Notes: a model not told the origin generated them from the letters alone. Counted from the first letter of the stretch, positions 26,468 to 36,038 are shown. The stretch is DNA of 64,000 nucleotides from Sphingomonas sp. M1-B02 (GCF_026167525.1 NZ_CP110679.1:2343501-2407500); one strand, 5' to 3'. Numbers and translations: made by a program.

Positions 26468-27400
26468 CTAGGGCGCCTCAGGCGCGGTCACCGGGGCCGT
26501 AGCCGCGGCGCTGGCAGTGGGAGCCGGGGTAGGCCGGGCGCTGGGCGTGGGGGCGGAGCGCCGTTGGGTGGTGCTGCCCGCGGAGGTTGTCACCGCGGGC
26601 CTTGCCGCCGGTGCGGAGCTTGGGGCCGCCGCCCCATTCGGCTGGCCGCGCGCCTGCAGCGCCGCGGCGGTCACCTCCACCTCGACGGGATTCGCGCCAA
26701 GGCCCAGCGGCGGCACGCTCGATCCGTTGAGCAGCACCTGGATACGATCGGGCCGGACCGTGCGGACGCGCGGACGATCGGCGTCGGCGGGCACGTCGTA
26801 CCGCTCGTTCGCCACCATTTCTTTCTCGAACAGCCGCTTGCCGTTGGCGTCGGTGATCCGGAGCCAGACGGTGTCGGTCGCAACCAGCGTCACCTGCCCG
26901 CCGGGCGCCGCCACGGGCTCGGCGACGGCCGCGGTGGCATTGCCGGGCTCGATCGCGATCAGATTTTCGGAGGCGGGCGCGCCGCCCCGGAAGAGCCCGG
27001 TGCCGTACCAGAGCCCGACGCCGATCAGCACGACCAGCGCGAACAGCGCGCCGCCCCAGGCAAGCCAGGGCGGGGGCACCCGGGTGGGATCGTGCATCTC
27101 ATACGGCACCGATACCGGCCGAATCGGCACGTCGCCCAATTCGGCACGCACTTCCCGGGCGATCGCCACCTCGTCCGCGCCGACCGCGCGGGCATAGGCC
27201 TTGGCGAAGCCGACCGCATAGGTGGACGAAGGGAGCCCCGAATAATTGGATTTCTCGATCGCCTCCAGATGCCGCTGCGGAATTCGCGTGCGGCTGGCGA
27301 TCTCGCCGATGTCGAGCCCCTGCGCCTCCCGCGCGGCGCGCAGCCTCTCGCCCACTCTCGCGGGGAACAGCGTCGAGTCTGCGCCAGTCTGGCCGTCCAT
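26468..27400 (-). CDS. RodZ-like helix-turn-helix membrane protein (DUF4115)
   Basis: 310 residues: a cytosolic HTH of the Xre/RodZ type (about 15-75; RLRAAREAQGLDIGEIASRT, LPSSTYAVGFAKAYARAVG), a juxtamembrane basic/proline segment, one membrane helix (about 113-135), a DUF4115 beta domain (VTLVATDTVWLRITDANGKR) and a Pro/Ala/Thr-rich tail. RodZ ties MreB to the envelope and helps set rod shape. In alphaproteobacteria similar proteins often sit next to ptsP, as here. Confidence 0.85.
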   Translation of the reverse strand: MDGQTGADSTLFPARVGERLRAAREAQGLDIGEIASRTRIPQRHLEAIEKSNYSGLPSSTYAVGFAKAYARAVGADEVAIAREVRAELGDVPIRPVSVPYEMHDPTRVPPPWLAWGGALFALVVLIGVGLWYGTGLFRGGAPASENLIAIEPGNATAAVAEPVAAPGGQVTLVATDTVWLRITDANGKRLFEKEMVANERYDVPADADRPRVRTVRPDRIQVLLNGSSVPPLGLGANPVEVEVTAAALQARGQPNGAAAPSSAPAARPAVTTSAGSTTQRRSAPTPSARPTPAPTASAAATAPVTAPEAP

Positions 27401-27513
27401 GTTTGGCTCTCCGAACGGGATGATTAGCGCCCCCGGGCTCCCGTCTCTGGCCCCGGGGTGTCCCTCAGGCGGCAGCCCCTGTCAACGTTGGCCCCGCGTG
27501 TTTTGACGCTGCG

Positions 27514-29790
27514 TCAGGCCAGTTCGACCGAATGTTCGGATGCCCATGCCGAAAGCGTCTCGCGCAAGGGGGCGCCGGGCCGGGCGAGCATCGGGCCCAT
27601 CGCCTCGATCAGCGCAGAACGATCGAGCGAGCGGACCATCGCCTTGATGGGACCCACCGCGGCGGGGGTGATCGAAAGCCGGTCGATGCCTAGCCCGATC
27701 AGCGCCATCGCCTCGAGCGGGCGCCCGCCCATCTCGCCGCACAGCGCCACGGGCACGCCCGCGGCATGCGCCTGATCGACCACGCGCTTGAGGAAGCGCA
27801 GGATCGATACGCTGAGCCAATCATAGCGCAGCGCCAGCTTGGGATGCGCACGATCGGCGGCGAACAGGAATTGGGTGAGGTCGTTGGTGCCGACCGACAG
27901 GAAGTTGACCATCGGCAACAGGATATCGAGCACTTCGGCAAGCGCCGGCACTTCGAGCATCGCGCCATAGCGGATCTCGGTCGGCATCTTCTTGCCGCGC
28001 GCCGCCAGCCAGGCGCGCTGGGCCTCGAACAAGTCGCGTGCCTGCTCGAACTCCCAGGGCTCCGAGACCATCGGAAACATGATGTTGAGCGTGCGCCCCC
28101 CGCCCGCCTCGATCAGCGCGCGCGCCTGCGCCTTCATCAGCCCGTCGCGATCAAGCGCGAGCCGCAGCGCGCGCCAACCCATCGCCGGGTTTTCCTCGTC
28201 GCCATATTCGTCATGATTGAGATAAGGCAGCGCCTTGTCGCCGCCGATATCGACCGTGCGGAACACGACCGGGCGATCGCCCGCCGCGTCGAGCACATCC
28301 TTATACAGCCGCCGCTGTGCCTCGCGCTGGGGGAGCGTGGCCGAGACGAGGAACTGGAATTCAGTGCGGAACAGGCCGATCCCGTCGGCGCCTGTCAGAT
28401 CGAGCGCGGCGAGATCGTCGCGCAGCCCGGCATTGACCATCACCGTCACCCGGTGGCCATCGGCGGTGATCGGCGCCTCGCCCTTCAGCCGGGCAAAGGC
28501 GGCGCGGCGCTTCTGGCTGAGCACCAGCTTGCCGTCGAACGCCTCCTGCATCGCCGAAGTCGGCCGGATATAGAGGCTCTCCTCGCTGACATCGAGCAAC
28601 AGGAAATCGCCCTCTGCGATCAGACGGCGCACATCGCGGACGCGGCCGAGCACGGGCACCCCCATCGCGCGCGCTACAATCGTGACGTGGGCGGTCAGCG
28701 ACCCTTCCTCGAGGACCACGCCCTTCAGCCGGCGGCGATCATATTCGAGCAGCTCGGCGGGTCCCAGGTTGCGCGCGATCAGGATCGAATCCTGGTGCAG
28801 CCCCATCTTCGCCGCAGAGCCGAGCTGGCCCGACACGGTGCGCAGCAGCCGATTCGAGAGATCCTCCAGATCGTGCATCCGATCGCGCAGCAGCGGATCG
28901 TCGATCTCGCGCATCCGCATCCGGGTGCGCTGCTGGACGCGCTCGATGGCGGCCTCCGCGGTCAGGCCGGAATCGATCGCCTCGTTGATACGACGGCTCC
29001 AGCCTTCGTCATAAGCGAACATCTTGTAGGTCGCGAGGACCTCGTCATGCTCGCCGCCCCCGCCGAATTCGGCCTGGCTCGCCATCCGGTCGATCTGCTC
29101 ACGCATCTTGTCGAACGCGGCATAGACGCGGTGGCGCTCGGCCTCGACATCCTCGGCGACGGTATGTTCGATGGTGATGCGCGGCTGGTGAAAGACGGCG
29201 ACGCCGGCGGCCATGCCCTCGACAAGCTTGAAGCCGGCGACGCGGGTAGCCGCAGTCGATTGCGGGCGCGTCGAGGTGCCGCCGGTCGAATCGACCAGAT
29301 CGGCGTTGGCGATCAGCTCGGAGAGTACCATCGCCACCGTCTGCAGCGCCTCGATCTCGACGTCGGCGTAGCGGCGCGGCTCCATATGCTGGACCGCAAG
29401 GACACCGACCGCGCGCTCGCGGCGGATGATCGGAACTCCGGCGAAGCTGTGAAAGCGATCCTCGCCGGTTTCGGGGCGATAGGCGAAATCGGGATGCGTT
29501 GCCGCCTCGTCGAGGTTCAGCGTCTCGACATTTTCCGCGATCGTGCCGACCAGGCCCTCGCCGAGCGCGAGCCTGGTGACGTGCACCGCTTCCTGCGCCA
29601 GCCCGCGGGTGGCGAACAGTTCGAGCACGCCTTCGCGCAGCAGATAGATCGAGCAGACCTCGCTATCGAGCACCGTGCCGATAACGTCGACGACGGCATT
29701 GAGCTTCGATTGCGCAGGCAGCCGCTTCGCCATCACGTCGTGGAGGCGAGTCAGGATCTCGCGAGCGGAGGCGGCGGCGGTATGGGCCAT
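27514..29790 (-). CDS. ptsP: Phosphoenolpyruvate-protein phosphotransferase PtsP (EI-Ntr)
   Basis: 758 residues. An N-terminal GAF domain (about 15-160) senses small molecules, followed by the EI N-domain with phospho-accepting His368 (EEGSLTAHVTIVARAMGVP) and the PEP-binding TIM barrel (GIGLFRTEFQFL, MFPMVSEPWEFEQAR, VGTNDLTQF, VALCGEMGGRP). It feeds phosphate to NPr and EIIA-Ntr, so it regulates nitrogen and potassium balance and not sugar uptake. The partner genes are not in the window. Confidence 0.96.
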   Translation of the reverse strand: MAHTAAASAREILTRLHDVMAKRLPAQSKLNAVVDVIGTVLDSEVCSIYLLREGVLELFATRGLAQEAVHVTRLALGEGLVGTIAENVETLNLDEAATHPDFAYRPETGEDRFHSFAGVPIIRRERAVGVLAVQHMEPRRYADVEIEALQTVAMVLSELIANADLVDSTGGTSTRPQSTAATRVAGFKLVEGMAAGVAVFHQPRITIEHTVAEDVEAERHRVYAAFDKMREQIDRMASQAEFGGGGEHDEVLATYKMFAYDEGWSRRINEAIDSGLTAEAAIERVQQRTRMRMREIDDPLLRDRMHDLEDLSNRLLRTVSGQLGSAAKMGLHQDSILIARNLGPAELLEYDRRRLKGVVLEEGSLTAHVTIVARAMGVPVLGRVRDVRRLIAEGDFLLLDVSEESLYIRPTSAMQEAFDGKLVLSQKRRAAFARLKGEAPITADGHRVTVMVNAGLRDDLAALDLTGADGIGLFRTEFQFLVSATLPQREAQRRLYKDVLDAAGDRPVVFRTVDIGGDKALPYLNHDEYGDEENPAMGWRALRLALDRDGLMKAQARALIEAGGGRTLNIMFPMVSEPWEFEQARDLFEAQRAWLAARGKKMPTEIRYGAMLEVPALAEVLDILLPMVNFLSVGTNDLTQFLFAADRAHPKLALRYDWLSVSILRFLKRVVDQAHAAGVPVALCGEMGGRPLEAMALIGLGIDRLSITPAAVGPIKAMVRSLDRSALIEAMGPMLARPGAPLRETLSAWASEHSVELA

Positions 29791-29849
29791 GCCTCCGCGC
29801 TATCAGATGCGCGCCGGGCCGCCAATGGCGGGCGCGCATCCATTCGGTG

Positions 29850-30548
29850 TCAGCGCCCGGCGAGGCGAGTCGGACGGCTGCCTGTGTCCGGATCGGTGCG
29901 CAACACCGCTGTGTCGACCGTCAGGTGCGGCTGGGCATCGCCTGCGTGCCATGCGGCAAGATCGCTGCGATAGCGGTCATACGCTGTATAGAAGTCGACG
30001 AAAGGCCGATCGAGCCGCTGCAGCGCCCCCACCGCGAAGGTCGCGAAGGCGTCGGTTGGCGTTGCCACCGCTTCGGCGAGCAGGGGCGCCGCGACGGCGC
30101 AGAAGCCGGACTGGGCGGGCGGCTGGGAGAAGTAATTGTAGATCCGCGTCATCGCGACGTCGAACGGCGCGGGGCCGCCATATTGACTGGTGAGGCTGCG
30201 ATGCGCGGCGGCGAGGCCCGTGCGCTGCGCCTTCAGCAACTGGTTGTACGCAGGCGCGAGCGTGCCGCCGGCGCAGCCCAGCGCAGCGACATTGAGCGCC
30301 GCGCGGACATGCCAGATCGCAGCGGCGCCGGTCAGATCGCGATTGGGGGTGGCATAGCTGCCGTCGGGCAGGCGCGGGGGCAACGTCAAGCTTGTCGCGG
30401 CGCTGGCTGGCGGGCGCGGCATCGGCGCGGCGACGATCGGTGCGGGCGGCGGCATTGGCGCGGCAACGGTCGGCGCGGGACGCTGTGCACAGCCGGCAGC
30501 CAGAGCCAACAAGGGAAGCGGCCACAGGCCAAATTGCCGACGCAACAT
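29850..30548 (-). CDS. Proline-rich lipoprotein of unknown function
   Basis: 232 residues from MLRRQFG; an in-frame ATG five codons upstream (30563) is an alternative, but AGGA stands at a better distance from the inner one. The lipobox is LALAAGC. A Pro/Ala spacer (residues about 25-55) leads to an alpha-helical domain (AAIWHVRAALNVAALGCAGG, then YNQLLKAQRTGLAAAHRSL). The domain has three cysteines in total and the N-terminal TPNRDLTGAAAIWHVR block that recurs in sphingomonad lipoproteins. No known function. Confidence 0.7.
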   Translation of the reverse strand: MLRRQFGLWPLPLLALAAGCAQRPAPTVAAPMPPPAPIVAAPMPRPPASAATSLTLPPRLPDGSYATPNRDLTGAAAIWHVRAALNVAALGCAGGTLAPAYNQLLKAQRTGLAAAHRSLTSQYGGPAPFDVAMTRIYNYFSQPPAQSGFCAVAAPLLAEAVATPTDAFATFAVGALQRLDRPFVDFYTAYDRYRSDLAAWHAGDAQPHLTVDTAVLRTDPDTGSRPTRLAGR

Positions 30549-30652
30549 GCACTCGATCCTCATATCGCCCCCCGGCCGCGCCAGATTTCGCCGGATGTGG
30601 TGAAGATCGGGTTAAGCGTGGCGCTCCCCCCGTGGCACTTGCGCGTTATTTT

Positions 30653-30669
30653 ACTGTATGTCATACAGT
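30653..30669. promoter_or_regulatory. Perfect 17-bp palindrome, probable PadR operator
   Basis: ACTGTATGTCATACAGT is an exact inverted repeat around a single base, and the same bases overlap a second imperfect repeat, CATACAGTGTATG, at 30662-30674. It lies 31 bases upstream of the padR-like start. PadR proteins bind such dyads and commonly repress their own operon. Confidence 0.7.
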
Positions 30670-30699
30670 GTATGTAACACACTATGCGAGACATGGCCT

Positions 30700-31041
30700 G
30701 TGCCCATCGAAGACGATCTTTTCGAGAAACTCCGCGTGGAGCTGCGGCGCGGATCGCTGGTTCTGGGGGTGCTCGGGGCGCTGCGCGAGGAGCGCTACGG
30801 CTATACGCTGCGCACCAGCCTCGAGGAGGCCGGGCTGCCGATCGACGAAGGCGCGCTCTATCCGCTGCTCCGCCGGCTCGAGACGCAGGGCCTGCTCACC
30901 AGCGAATGGCGCGAAGAGGCGAAGCGCAACAAGCGCTTCTACCGCCTCTCCCCCATCGGGCTCGCGGTGCTCGGCCAACTGCTCGCCGAATGGAATGCGA
31001 TCTCCGAATCGATTCTCCTCCTGACCGAGAAGGACAAGTGA
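30700..31041 (+). CDS. PadR-family transcriptional regulator
   Basis: 113 residues from GTG at 30700 (VPIEDDLFEKLRVELRRGS). The PadR winged helix is clear: LVLGVLGALREERYGYTLRT, then IDEGALYPLLRRLETQGLLT with the wing REEAKRNKRFYRLSPIG. An upstream ATG in the same frame at about 30658 would put the operator palindrome inside the coding region, so the GTG was preferred. Its TGA overlaps the next ATG by one base, which marks a two-gene operon with a membrane protein. Confidence 0.88.
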   Translation: MPIEDDLFEKLRVELRRGSLVLGVLGALREERYGYTLRTSLEEAGLPIDEGALYPLLRRLETQGLLTSEWREEAKRNKRFYRLSPIGLAVLGQLLAEWNAISESILLLTEKDK

Positions 31042-31997
31042 TGGACCTCATCGAACGCTATCTCGGCGCAGTGCGCTGGAACCTGCCCGCGCACCGGGCC
31101 GACGACATCGTCGCAGAGCTGGCCGACCTGATCGCCGCGCGGATCGAGGATCGCGCGGAGGCGCTGGGCCGGCCGCTGTATTCCGACGAAGTGAGCCGGC
31201 TGCTCAAGGAGTTCGGCCATCCGCTCGCGGTTGCCGGCCAATATCATGATCAGCGTGCGTTGATCGGGGTGGAGCTGTTCCCCTTTTATTGGTTCGTGCT
31301 CAAGGTCGTGCTCGCGGTCGTCCTGGTGATCGAGCTGGTCCAGGCTGGCGGGGCGCTGGTAGTCGGAGGCGATTTCACCCGGACGCTGATGCATGGCGCG
31401 AACGCACTGGCGCAATCGCTGATCTACAATGCCGCGCTGGTTACCCTCGCCTTCGCCGTGGTTGAACGGCTTGGCTGGCTCGACGCCTATCTCGCCGCGT
31501 GGAAGCCCGAATCGCTGCCCGATCTTGGCAAGCTCCGTCTCGATCTCCCGCCCCGCAAGCGTTGGGAGCCGCTGTTCGAGGCCTGCTTCGGCATCGCCTT
31601 TCTGATCTGGTGGGCGGGCGGCTTCACCTTCCCCGTGATGCCGCACGAAGCCGGCCTGCGCATCGCCGCCGCGCCGATCTGGGCCGGGCTATACTGGCCC
31701 GTCGCGCTGCTCGTCTGCGCGCGGATCGCGCTCGACCTGATCGCCTTCCTGCGCCCGGGATGGACGCCGCTGCGTGCCGCGCTGGTCCTGGGCTGGGCAG
31801 CGGGCACGCTGTGGATCGCGAAGATCCTGCACGAGGCGGGCCAGATCGTGAGCGTGATCGGGAGCGACAGGGTGAAGGCCGCGCGCATACAGGAGCATCT
31901 GGACCGGAGCCTCGAAATCGCATTGATCGTCACCGTCGCCGTGACGGTCATCCACTGCGCAAAGGAACTGTACCAGCTGTATCGCGCGCGGAGCTGA
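31041..31997 (+). CDS. Multi-pass membrane protein with HAAS-like N-terminal domain
   Basis: 318 residues. The first 75 or so (LIERYLGAVRWNLPAHRADD, then IVAELADLIAARIEDRAEAL) resemble the HAAS/permease-prefix helical bundle that accompanies PadR regulators. Six or so hydrophobic helices follow. It has no transporter motif. PadR-HAAS gene pairs are usually treated as sensing or stress modules; ligand and role here are unknown. Confidence 0.8.
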   Translation: MDLIERYLGAVRWNLPAHRADDIVAELADLIAARIEDRAEALGRPLYSDEVSRLLKEFGHPLAVAGQYHDQRALIGVELFPFYWFVLKVVLAVVLVIELVQAGGALVVGGDFTRTLMHGANALAQSLIYNAALVTLAFAVVERLGWLDAYLAAWKPESLPDLGKLRLDLPPRKRWEPLFEACFGIAFLIWWAGGFTFPVMPHEAGLRIAAAPIWAGLYWPVALLVCARIALDLIAFLRPGWTPLRAALVLGWAAGTLWIAKILHEAGQIVSVIGSDRVKAARIQEHLDRSLEIALIVTVAVTVIHCAKELYQLYRARS

Positions 31998-32010
31998 GGC
32001 GCGCCTGGTC

Positions 32011-33042
32011 TCAGGTCGCGCGCTTTTCCAGCGCGTGCGCGGCTTCGGCCATCAGCGTGGCGATGATCTCGGCGACGGGTTCTTCCTTCTTGACCATGCC
32101 GACCGACTGGCCCGCCATCAGCGAGCCATTGTCGACATCGCCGTCGATCACCGCGCGGCGCAGCGCGCCTGCCCAATAATGTTCGATCTGCAGCTGCGCC
32201 TCGAGCATCTCGACCTTGCCCGAATCGAGCAGCTGGGCGACTTCGCGCTGCTTGGCGGTGAACAGCTCGGACGAGGCGTTCTTGAGCGCACGCACCGGGA
32301 TCACCGGCAGGCGCGGATCGATCTGGACGCTGGCGATGGCATCCCGGGCCGAGGCGCGGATGAAGGCCTTCTTGAAGTTGGGATGGGCGATGCTCTCGGT
32401 CGCGCAGACGAAGCGGGTGCCGAGCTGGACCCCGGCTGCGCCCATGTCGAGATAGCCGGCGATTGCCTCGCCGCGGCCGATTCCGCCCGCCACGAACACG
32501 GGGACCTGCTCGGCGACGTCGGGGAGGATTTCCTGCGCGAGCACGCTGGTCGAGACCGGGCCGATATGGCCGCCGGCCTCCATCCCCTCGACCACCAGCG
32601 CATCGACACCCGATTTGATCAGCTTCTTGGCGAGGCTGAGCGCGGGCGCGAAGCAGATCAACTTGGCGCCATTGGCCTTGATCGCATCGATGCTGCCGGT
32701 CGGCGGCAGGCCCCCGGCGAGGACGACATGGGTGACGCCATGCTTGTTGCAGACCTCGATCAGATCGAACAGCATCGGGTGCATCGTGATCAGGTTCACG
32801 CCGAACGGCTTGTCGGTCAGCGCCTTGGTGCCCGCAATTTCGGCATCGAGCAGCTCGGGGGTCATCGCCCCACAGGCGATCAAGCCGAAGCCGCCGGCGT
32901 TGGACATCGCCGAGACGAGGTTGCGCTCGCTCACCCAGGACATCGCGCCGCACAGGATTGCGACCTCCGAGCCCAGAAATTCGCAGCCGCGCGCCATGCG
33001 GCGGGCCAGGCGCTCGGCGCCGGTGGAGGTTGTCATGTTCAT
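32011..33042 (-). CDS. Nitronate monooxygenase / NPD-like flavoprotein
   Basis: 343 residues from MNMTTSTGAERL. The FMN-binding TIM barrel shows AILCGAMSWVSERNLVSAMS, GGFGLIACGAMTPELLDAEI, PFGVNLITMHP, VVEGMEAGGHIG, VFVAGGIGRGEAIAGYLDMG and GVQLGTRFVCATES. This matches nitronate monooxygenases and the related enoyl reductase FabK-like group; the AGGHIG histidine is the catalytic base in nitronate enzymes. It protects against toxic propionate-3-nitronate in known cases. It stands alone, 47 bases from its upstream neighbour's stop. Confidence 0.88.
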   Translation of the reverse strand: MNMTTSTGAERLARRMARGCEFLGSEVAILCGAMSWVSERNLVSAMSNAGGFGLIACGAMTPELLDAEIAGTKALTDKPFGVNLITMHPMLFDLIEVCNKHGVTHVVLAGGLPPTGSIDAIKANGAKLICFAPALSLAKKLIKSGVDALVVEGMEAGGHIGPVSTSVLAQEILPDVAEQVPVFVAGGIGRGEAIAGYLDMGAAGVQLGTRFVCATESIAHPNFKKAFIRASARDAIASVQIDPRLPVIPVRALKNASSELFTAKQREVAQLLDSGKVEMLEAQLQIEHYWAGALRRAVIDGDVDNGSLMAGQSVGMVKKEEPVAEIIATLMAEAAHALEKRAT

Positions 33043-33089
33043 GGCGGCAGGACCTAGCCGGGCGCAGCACCCGGGGGCAAGCAGCAAGG

Positions 33090-33872
33090 CTATTCGTCGC
33101 CGACGTCGCCATAGGTGATGCGGATGCTGACCCAGGTGCCGTATTTCTCGGTGCCGCCGACCCGCGGCGGGCGCACCCGGAACTGCCAGGCCGCCTGGCG
33201 CACCGAGCCCGCATAGCCCGATCCGCGCGGGCTCTCGCTCAGTTCCTGGCAGTCCTCGACCCGGTAGCTCGGCACCATCCGGCAGGCGATGATCCCCCAG
33301 CCGGGGCCGCGCGCACGCTTCGAAATATAGGGCTGGAGCTCGACATCGCGCGGGCGGCGATACCAGGCGGCGGCGTAAAGCGGCTCGCCATTGGGCGCGC
33401 GGCCGACCACGGCGGTGTCGCCCGGGCTGCCGCCCGATGCGGCCCCGGCCAGCGCTTCGCCTGCGGGCGCGGCGCTCGGCGCGGTGCCCTTGCCGGTGAT
33501 ATCGGCGGCCTTGAACTCGGGACGGGTGAGATGAATGAAGTTGGAGGGCAGCGTCGGCGGCGGGACCGGCGGCTCTTCGGCGGGCGGCGGGGGTTCGACC
33601 GGCTTCGGCGGAGTCGGACGCGGCTCGCTAGGTGACTCGCTGCGCTCGCGCGCCTTTTCGGGGGCCTTCTCCGCGGTCTCGCTGTCGCCGCTGGTGTCGA
33701 TCGCGAAGGTAGTCGGGATCGGCCCCTTGTCGACCCCCGCGATCGGCGGGGCAAGGAACAGGAGCAGCAGCGCCAGCAGCAGTTCGACGAGCAGCGCCAG
33801 CAGGAACGCGGCGCCGCGCCGCCCGCCTTTCTCGCGCAGCCGCTCCTTCAGCGACGATAAAGCGGCGGGCAA
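33090..33872 (-). CDS. TonB-like single-span envelope protein
   Basis: 260 residues: cytosolic basic start, one membrane helix (about 20-43, AAFLLALLVELLLALLLLFL), a Glu/Pro-rich periplasmic spacer (PPPPAEEPPVPPP) and a C-terminal domain with GEPLYAAAWYRRPRDVELQP and WQFRVRPPRVGG. This layout is TonB-like, and the C-domain fits the energy-transducer family seen in sphingomonads. ExbB/ExbD are not nearby, so it would depend on genes elsewhere. Confidence 0.7.
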   Translation of the reverse strand: MPAALSSLKERLREKGGRRGAAFLLALLVELLLALLLLFLAPPIAGVDKGPIPTTFAIDTSGDSETAEKAPEKARERSESPSEPRPTPPKPVEPPPPAEEPPVPPPTLPSNFIHLTRPEFKAADITGKGTAPSAAPAGEALAGAASGGSPGDTAVVGRAPNGEPLYAAAWYRRPRDVELQPYISKRARGPGWGIIACRMVPSYRVEDCQELSESPRGSGYAGSVRQAAWQFRVRPPRVGGTEKYGTWVSIRITYGDVGDE

Positions 33873-33988
33873 TGAAATGGGTGAAGCCCCGAAGCTGTGG
33901 CGGAAGGAAAATCCCTGATAGCGTCAAAGCCGCGGAAAAGGGCGGCAAGGGCACCAAAAAATGTCGGCGGGCGAAAGGCCTGCCGTAA

Positions 33989-35239
33989 TCAGGCGGCATC
34001 CTCCGCATCCAGGCCATAGGCCGTGTGCAGCACGCGCACCGCCAGCTCGGTATAATCCTCTTCGATCAGCACCGAGACCTTGATCTCGCTGGTGGTGATC
34101 GCCTGGATGTTGATGCCGCGCTCGCCCAGCGTCTTGAACATCGTCGCGGCGACGCCGGCGTGGCTGCGCATGCCGACGCCGACGATCGAGATCTTCGACA
34201 CCCGCGTATCGTGGACGATCTCCTGATAGCCGATCTTCGCGCGCTCCTTCTCCAGCACGTCGAGCGCGCGGGCGAGCTCGGCGGTGGGCACGGTGAAGGT
34301 CACGTCGGTGGAACCCGCCGAATGGGCGATATTCTGGACGATCATGTCGACATTGATGTTAGCGTCAGCCAGCGGGGTGAAGATCGACGCCACCGCGCCG
34401 GGCGAATCGGGCACCGCGGTGAGGGTGACCTTGGCTTCGTTCTTGTCGTGGGCGATGCCGGTGATGAGCTGGCGTTCCATGTCGTCGATCTCCTCTTCGC
34501 CCACGATCAAAGTGCCGGGTTCGCTCGCGCCGTCGGCGTCGACGAACGAGGAGAGCACCTGGACGCGGACGCCTTCCTTCATGGCAAGTCCCACCGATCG
34601 CGTCTGGAGCACCTTGGCCCCGACGCTGGCGAGCTCGAGCATTTCCTCATAGGTCACGCGCTTCAATTTGCGCGCGCGCGGCACGATCCGCGGGTCGGTC
34701 GTATAGACGCCGTCGACGTCGGTATAGATGTCGCAGCGATCGGCCTTCATCGCCGCCGCCATCGCCACCGCCGAGGTGTCCGATCCGCCACGGCCGAGCG
34801 TCGTCACCCGCTCGCCGGCGGCGACGCCCTGGAAACCGGGGATCACCGCCACTTCGCCGTTCGCCAGGCTGGCGTTCAGCGCCGTCGTGTCGATATCCGC
34901 GATTCGCGCCGAGGCATGACCGTCCGAGGTGCGGATCGGCAGCTGCCAGCCCATCCAGCTGCGCGCCTGAACCCCGATCGCCTGCAGCGCGATCGCCAGC
35001 AGCCCGCTGGTGATCTGTTCGCCCGCGGAGACGACGACGTCATATTCCTTGGGATCGTAAAGCGACGACGCCTCGCGGCAGAAGCCGACCAGCCGATCGG
35101 TCTCCCCCGCCATCGCCGAGACGACGACCGCGACCTGGTTGCCGGCGTCATGCTCGCGCTTGATCCGCTCGGCCACGCTTCGAATGCGCTCGATCCCGGC
35201 CATCGAGGTGCCGCCGAACTTCATCACGATGCGTGCCAT
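33989..35239 (-). CDS. lysC: Aspartate kinase
   Basis: 416 residues. It phosphorylates aspartate, the entry to lysine, threonine and methionine synthesis. The start MARIVMKFGGTSMAGIERIR holds the KFGGTS ATP/aspartate signature; VVSAMAGETDRL, GRGGSDTSAVAMAAAM and CDIYTDVDGVYTTDPRIV follow. Two ACT domains at the C-terminus (about 270-410; VTLTAVPDSPGAVASIFTPL, ISIVGVGMRSHAGVAATMF) allow feedback control by lysine or threonine. It is divergent from ubiG, 57 bases away. Confidence 0.97.
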   Translation of the reverse strand: MARIVMKFGGTSMAGIERIRSVAERIKREHDAGNQVAVVVSAMAGETDRLVGFCREASSLYDPKEYDVVVSAGEQITSGLLAIALQAIGVQARSWMGWQLPIRTSDGHASARIADIDTTALNASLANGEVAVIPGFQGVAAGERVTTLGRGGSDTSAVAMAAAMKADRCDIYTDVDGVYTTDPRIVPRARKLKRVTYEEMLELASVGAKVLQTRSVGLAMKEGVRVQVLSSFVDADGASEPGTLIVGEEEIDDMERQLITGIAHDKNEAKVTLTAVPDSPGAVASIFTPLADANINVDMIVQNIAHSAGSTDVTFTVPTAELARALDVLEKERAKIGYQEIVHDTRVSKISIVGVGMRSHAGVAATMFKTLGERGINIQAITTSEIKVSVLIEEDYTELAVRVLHTAYGLDAEDAA

Positions 35240-35296
35240 GACTGCTGCTTGTTTCCGAGACTTGGGAAGGAACGGGCGTCCTGATAGGAGCGGCAC

Positions 35297-36028
35297 ATGG
35301 CGAACGCAAACAAAGCAACTATTGACCCCCGCGAAGCTGAGCATTTCGGCAGGCTGGCGGCGGACTGGTGGAATCCCAAGGGTTCCTCGGCGATGCTGCA
35401 CCGGCTGAACCCCGCGCGGCTCGGCTATATCCGCCGGGCGGTGGACGCGCATTGGGGCGACGACGGCACGGCCTTTGCGCCTTTGGCCGGGCGGACCGCG
35501 CTCGATGTCGGCTGCGGCGCGGGGCTGCTGGCCGAGCCGCTCGCACGGCTGGGGGCGCGGGTAACCGGGGTGGATGCCGCGCCCGAGAATATCGGCGCGG
35601 CGCGCGCGCATGCGGCGGCGAGCGGCCTGGCGGTGGAGTATGTCGCAGGCGGGATCGAGGATCTTGCCGGGCGGCGGTTCGACCTGGTGACGTCGATGGA
35701 AGTGATCGAGCATGTCGCCGAGCCTGCGGCGTTCGTGGGCGGGCTGGCCGATGCGCTGGCGCCCGGGGGGCTGCTGATCCTGTCCACGCCCAATCGCACG
35801 CCGCTGTCACGGCTGGCGATGATCACGATCGGCGAGGGGCTGGGCGTGATCCCGCGGGGGACGCACGACTGGGACCAGTTCCTGCGGCCCGAGGAGCTTG
35901 AGGCGTTGCTCGCGCATGCCGGGCTGACGGTGGTGAACCGGACCGGGCTGGGCTTCTCGCCGGCGCGGGGGTTCGTGACGGGGACCGGCGAGGCGCTGAA
36001 CTATCTGCTCACGGCAGTACGCGGCTGA
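35297..36028 (+). CDS. ubiG: Ubiquinone biosynthesis O-methyltransferase UbiG
   Basis: 243 residues. UbiG performs both O-methylations of ubiquinone synthesis. The N-terminal motif EAEHFGRLAADWWNPKGSSA and HRLNPARLGYIR are diagnostic; the SAM site is ALDVGCGAGLLAEPLARLGA, and PNRTPLSRLAMITIGEGLGV with GTHDWDQFLRPEEL form the membrane-binding loop region. Coq7 and the polyprenyl synthase elsewhere in the window belong to the same pathway. Confidence 0.96.
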   Translation: MANANKATIDPREAEHFGRLAADWWNPKGSSAMLHRLNPARLGYIRRAVDAHWGDDGTAFAPLAGRTALDVGCGAGLLAEPLARLGARVTGVDAAPENIGAARAHAAASGLAVEYVAGGIEDLAGRRFDLVTSMEVIEHVAEPAAFVGGLADALAPGGLLILSTPNRTPLSRLAMITIGEGLGVIPRGTHDWDQFLRPEELEALLAHAGLTVVNRTGLGFSPARGFVTGTGEALNYLLTAVRG

Positions 36029-36038
36029 GGCGACCGCA

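Noticed and set aside
27766..29973. 735-codon open frame opposite ptsP
   Set aside because: The same shadow effect; the composition (His/Arg/Asp-rich) is that of antisense reading of ptsP.
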